From: Combretum micranthum
Taxonomy: Eukaryota; Streptophyta; Magnoliopsida; Myrtales; Combretaceae
Direction of reading: 5' to 3'
DNA length: 64,000 bases
Assembly: GCA_024138025.1 (NCBI GenBank)
Contig: JAMXBD010000721.1
Coordinates: forward strand, 558,001 to 622,000
The translations under genes and the position numbers were made by a program. Positions 59,844-64,000 of this stretch are shown in pieces. Position 1 is the first letter of the stretch. Each line of letters begins with the position of its first letter. The notes beneath the pieces are model-generated. The model was not told the origin of the DNA. It did no database searches and worked only from the letters and a program-made list of their open reading frames with translations.

Positions 59844-61245
59844 TCACATGTTCTCTTGGATTAATTTCAGTGTTACTTGGAAGAAAACCGGGTTGCTCTC
59901 AGACAACATTTTTGCTAGCTGGCCCACTTGAGTTTCCAAATTATGAATTGAAGCTCCATGATTTCTCAAAGTGGTCTCTTGATTCTTTATGATCAAATCC
60001 AAAGATTTTTGCCTTTCATCAGAATCTTTAATGAACTTCATCATCATATTTTCCAGTTGAGAGCTAGAACCTTGAGCTTGTTGCTTTTGAAAACCAGGTG
60101 GAAAATTGGAATTCGGATTAGAATTAACCCGCTGCACATTATTGTTATTATTATTCCAAGAAAAATTTGGATGATTTCGCCATCCCGGGTTATAGGTATT
60201 GCTGTATGGATTATTTTGAGCCCGGATGGGATTCCCCAAATAATCTACTTGCTCAACAAATGACTCCTCACCACTAGATGGTTCAACATAAGCAAGTTGT
60301 TGCTGTTGTGAAAAGATAAACCATCAATTTTCTTTGAAAGAGACTCTACCTTGGACATAATGGTGGTAGCCATATCCACATTCAACATACCAGCTGGTTT
60401 CTTGTCCCGACTCCTAGTGTGTGACCATTCATAATTGTTTGTGGCCATGTCTTCAAAAAGTTTCAAACTCTCTTCAGGAGTCTTATGATTGAGAGTACCA
60501 CCAGCTGCGGCATCAATCATTTGTCTTGTTTGATAGTTGAGTCCATTATAAAAAATTTGGACTTGCAACCATTCGGAATACCATGATGTGGACATCGTCG
60601 CATAGATTCCTTGAATCTCTCCCATGTCTCATATAAAGTCTCCATATCCATTTGATGATATGATTGAATCTCAGCACGGAACTTAGCTGTCTTGGAAGGA
60701 GGGAAAAATTTATCCAAAAATTTCTCAATGAGATCTTGCCAAGTGGTAATTGAATTTATAGGCAAAGAATGTAACCACTGCTTTGCTTTTCCTCTCAAAG
60801 AAAATGGGAAAAGTCGAAGTCTCACAGCATCATCACTCACTCCGTTGAACTTGAAAGTATCACAAATCTCAAGGAAAGCTTGGATATGAGTGTTAGGATC
60901 TTCGTCTTGGAGTCCATCAAATTGTGCATATTGTTGCACCATTTGAATAATCGCTGGCTTTAGCTCAAAATTATTCGCCTCAACCCGAGGACGAACAATA
61001 CTAGAATTAGCCCCCGTCAATGCTGGTCTTGCAAAATCAGAATTAGTCCTTGGTACATGATGAAGATTGAAGTTGTCCTGTTGAAATTCATGTCCTCTAT
61101 TTTCAACTGGATCAGCCATATCTACTGTTGAAGAAGATGATTCAGCTAAGTCTTTGTTCTTCTTCCGATACTTGAGAATAATCTTTTCCGGATCGGAATA
61201 AATTTCAACAAGTTGCGTCCCTTGACTCCGGGTCATACACTGCAC
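59844..61245 (-). pseudogene. Athila gag
   Basis: Starts at ATG 61245. Segment 60517-61245 holds NNFELKPAIIQMVQQ, EDPNTHIQAFLEICDTFK, VRLRLFPFSLRGKAKQWLHS and DKFFPPSKTAKFR, the signature capsid region of Athila gags. A frameshift near 60600 moves the frame to 60245-60625 (YNGLNYQTRQMIDAAAGGTL), and another leads into 59844-60239 (PYSNTYNPGWRNHPNFSW; NFPPGFQKQ; then a coiled-coil-like NLETQVGQLAKM). No classical CCHC zinc knuckle was seen. Gag would form the particle that packages element RNA. Confidence 0.88.
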
Positions 61246-61330
61246 AAAACAACAAAATAGGATAGATCACTCAATTAACACAACAAGAACTAAACTAGAG
61301 ATATAGAGCTTTCCTAATATTACTCCTAAT

Positions 61331-61346
61331 CCCCGGCAACGCGCCA
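61331..61346 (-). other. Primer-binding site, tRNA-Asp type
   Basis: Minus strand TGGCGCGTTGCCGGGG, one base shorter than the tRNA-Asp site TGGCGCCGTTGCCGGGG used by Athila elements. It is separated from the 5' LTR by six bases. The missing C fits the deletion-biased pattern seen in the adjacent LTR. Confidence 0.85.
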
Positions 61347-61352
61347 AAACTT

Positions 61353-62699
61353 TGATGGTGAATTCCTTGCCAATCGTAGTTTAAATTTGTAAAATCCTTT
61401 CTTAAACTTCTACGAAAGACAATAGGCAGTGAACCTATCAACTCGTAGTATAGTGTTTAATCGGAGTCGTCCACGAGGAAGGAATAAGTACTAGTATCAC
61501 TATATTTCTACTATTTAGCCAGATTAAAAGAGGTGATTGATTTAACACTATAAAAAAAAATTCAATCTAAAAAAATAAGGAAATCACAATCACTAGAAAT
61601 CAAGAAGAATTTACAGTCAATTATAACAACGACCTAATCTTGTTCTTCATTTAATTTCATCATGTATCATAGAACACTAAAGATTACCTATTGAAATCTT
61701 ATACCGTTGAGTTCCTTATACAAATCAATAATCCTCTGAATATATCAACTTATCTAATCTTAGATTGATTAATTAGGATCTCTCCTTAACTAATTACAAT
61801 CTAAAATTGCATGAAGATCAAGAACTCATAAAATCAAGAAATTACGGAAGATTCTTGCAACCTATCTCTAGGATCACAATCAAATCTCTTCAATTGCATA
61901 GATCTATTCATGAAAGTAATTTCTCAATTGACTTAAATGAAAAAAACAAACTTGTACTGGATATACAAATCTGAAGAACGATGAAGAACATGCAAATTGA
62001 ATATAAGATCATCAACAAGAATTCATTAATTTCCAGTTCTCAACACTGATAAAAATTAAATGAACAAGATCTAGATCTATGATCTACTCCTCCATCAATA
62101 TAATAAGAATAAATGAATTTCAATATAAGAAGTAGAAATCATGATTACAACCTGTAAAAGATTGAAATTCAATTCCAGAAATTAGATCTTCAATCAATGT
62201 AATCTTCACTTGAATCTTCGTTATTTTGTTTTCCAGAAGAAAAACTCTCTCAAAACAGATGACAAACGTATATAGTAAGAATAACAAAGCTCAACTAACT
62301 CCCATTTTCTCTTTCCAAAAAGATATTTATACTAAGACAAAAGCTTCAGGACGCGCGGGTTGAAACGCCCTTCAAAATAGAGCTGTATTGCAAGCTGTTT
62401 CATTCTCTGGATGTTGTTCTGGTTCGATACAGGGTTCAATAGTATGTTTGGCAAGATGTTTCACTTTCTAATGGTTTCTTGATTCATACATGTTTTGATG
62501 CCAAGCTGTTTTGAACTGAAAGTCACCAAACTTGACTTTTCTTCTTGTCAAATTCATTTAATTTCTTCATGATGAGTCTTTTAATTCCTGAAATTGACAA
62601 TTTGATTAATTAAGAACCAATTATTGATGATTTTCATTAAAAATATTACTTAAAAAAATCAAATTATCCTAAAAATTAAGGGTGCTCACGCATTTATCA
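61353..62699 (-). repeat. Athila 5' LTR
   Basis: 1347 bp, TG at 61353 and CA at 62699, followed by TAAGA. TATA motif at 62332-62341, palindromic motif copies at about 62360-62525. Relative to the left LTR it lacks about twenty scattered single or double bases between 61353 and 62250. Confidence 0.93.
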
Positions 62700-62704
62700 T
62701 AAGA

Positions 62705-63165
62705 AAAAGTAGAGATAGATGAATAGTAGAAAAGTACTATGAATAGTAAACTAGACAATTAAAATACCGGTAGTAAAGAAAATACGCGTAAATAAGCTAT
62801 ATTTGATATTTTAGTTACCGAAAAATTTTAAAACTGATATTTTTGAAATCCTTATATTTTTATGAGTCTATTGGTGTTGTCGGAATATTTTCACTATGGT
62901 GCACTGAGGCACGGTTTTTTGAAAGCTGATCCCGATGGATCCGAAAGACACTAGAAAATTATGAATATGATATTTTAAGCTTTCCTATGTTATAACGAAC
63001 CATATTCCACAATTATCTTAATTTCGTTGTCTAGGGTTTAAGAACACGGGATTGCCGGATCTAGATTCACTAGACTAAATATAGAACTAGGTTAACTTTA
63101 GGGTTCCGGTTTGACTTCCAGTTCTTAGGGTTTGCTTATATTATCGAAAAATCTAGGGGCTTACA
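62705..63165 (-). mobile_element. LTR-like segment, right part, interrupted by Athila
   Basis: Minus strand begins TGTAAGCCCCTAGATTTTTC at 63165, a typical gypsy LTR start, immediately after coding sequence stops resembling integrase. It is continuous with 49868 and below once the Athila element and one TAAGA are removed. Confidence 0.6.
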
Positions 63166-64000
63166 CAAAGTCCATAGAAATATCCACCCAAGGCTCACTA
63201 GGAATAGGTAGTGGTGTGTAAAAGCCATGGGATTGCACTTGAGATTTAGCTTACCTACATGTGATACATCTCTCACAAGTTCTTTCAATTTCTCGCTTCA
63301 TGTGAGGCCAATAAAAATGTACTTGCAAAACTCCCAAGGCCTTAGCTACCCCAAAATGTCCCATCAATCCCCCAGCATGAGATTCCTTCATTAATAACTC
63401 CTTAATGGAATAATTTGGAATGCAAAACTTATTTTCCCTAAACAAGTATCCATCATGTCTAAAGAGTTGTCCACTAGCTGCCTTTTCACAGCATACATAA
63501 TCTTCAGAAAAATCTTGGTCCAAAGAATACAATTCTTTAATGTGTTCAAAACCAAGTAGTTTAGCATCAAAAGTGAAGATTAGCACATACCTGCATGAAA
63601 GTGCATTAGCAACGATGTTTCCCTTACCTTGCTTGTAGCGGATGACATATGGAAATACCTCTATGAATTCCAGCCATCGTGCATGCATCTTGTTCAATTT
63701 GTGTTGGTCCTTCAAATGCTTCAACGACTCATGGTCGGTATGGATCACGAACTCCTTAGGCAAAAGGTAGTCTTGCCAAGTTTTCAAAGCTCTAACCAAT
63801 GCATACATCTCCTTATCATAAGTAGGGTATCTCAAGGTTGCCCCACTGAGTTTTTTGCTCATCCTTAAACCTGAAGCATCACATTCAATTTCAAAAGGTC
63901 TTGCAAAGTTAGGTAAAGCAAGTAAATGGGCATGAATTAGTTTGTCCTTGATTGATTGGAATGCTTTTTCTTGTTCCTCTCCCCACTTAAACCCAACATT
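63166..64000 (-). pseudogene. Outer gypsy element: RNase H and integrase zinc finger (partial)
   Basis: From the window edge the minus strand reads the end of the RT connection, FEIECDASG, then [64 protein letters not shown] and the zinc-finger Cys pairs (CERCITC), ending SEPWVDISMDF at about 63170. About 16 residues of RNase H between CDASG and KLSGATL are missing. ADALSRR of relatives reads ANALSCR, and a TAA follows the CITCR motif. The integrase core is replaced by LTR-like DNA. The tail of the same polyprotein type is at 48398-48672. Confidence 0.85.

Larger units (their letters stand above)
49874..62699 (-). mobile_element. Complete Athila-type Ty3/gypsy retrotransposon
   Basis: A 12,826-bp element on the minus strand with target duplication TAAGA on both sides (49869-49873 and 62700-62704). 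It has 1.35-kb LTRs, a tRNA-Asp-type primer-binding site, a polypurine tract, gag, protease-RT-RNase H-integrase, and a third ORF after pol. That layout, the primer tRNA and the DLGAS-type protease motif identify the Athila clade. Reading frames are broken at many places. It is inserted into the LTR of an older gypsy element, making a nest. Confidence 0.95.

Noticed and set aside
1..64000. CRISPR arrays, bacterial operons, prophage
   Set aside because: Introns, plant gene families and plant retrotransposons show that this is nuclear plant DNA. The regular spacing at 55108-55634 is of degenerate palindromes, without unique spacers of constant length.

Overview
The window is AT-rich plant nuclear DNA, almost certainly from a eudicot. 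It has plant-type GT-AG introns, Ty3/gypsy retrotransposons of the chromovirus and Athila types, Ty1/copia LTRs, hAT and CACTA-like DNA transposons, a LINE relic, and remnants of two plant gene families. I found no clearly intact host gene. Both recognisable host loci are broken: a BAHD acyltransferase (25920-27262) and a VPS41 vacuolar-tethering gene (28564-36602). Gene identities come from recognising protein motifs; no database search was possible.

Layout. 1-10492 is mostly gene-free, with two non-autonomous hAT transposons bounded by perfect 8-bp target duplications (3766-4572 and 5574-6676). 10493-19981 is a tandem array of three chimeric units of about 3 kb plus a partial fourth. Each full unit carries the last ~45 codons and 3' flank of a BAHD gene, then a copia LTR, primer-binding site and gag start. 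20377-25910 is a complete but decayed minus-strand chromovirus, with LTRs, primer-binding site, polypurine tract and 5-bp target duplication GAACT. It sits four bases upstream of the start codon of the BAHD pseudogene. 28564-36602 is a VPS41 pseudogene of eleven recognisable exons, lacking both ends; one intron holds a second copy of the first hAT family.

36603-45709 is gene-free apart from a LINE ORF2 tail (40020-41000) and a CACTA-type end at 42747. 45710-47875 looks like a plus-strand LTR. From 48398 to the right edge is a nest on the minus strand. An older gypsy element is split, with its polyprotein tail at 48398-48672 and its RNase H/integrase start at 63166-64000. Between these lies LTR-like DNA, and inside that a complete 12.8-kb Athila-type element (49874-62699; target duplication TAAGA; tRNA-Asp-type primer site).

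The most interesting structure is in the Athila element. A degenerate palindromic motif of the form GAAAC-AG-N-CTGTTTC recurs about every 60-70 bp between pol and the third ORF, and also just upstream of the TATA box in both LTRs. Together with a splice donor/acceptor pair in front of the third ORF, this suggests that this ORF has its own LTR-like promoter and leader intron. A caution on quality: the two Athila LTRs differ mainly by 1-2 base deletions concentrated in one copy at a time. That looks like uncorrected long-read indels, so some frameshifts in this window could be assembly errors.
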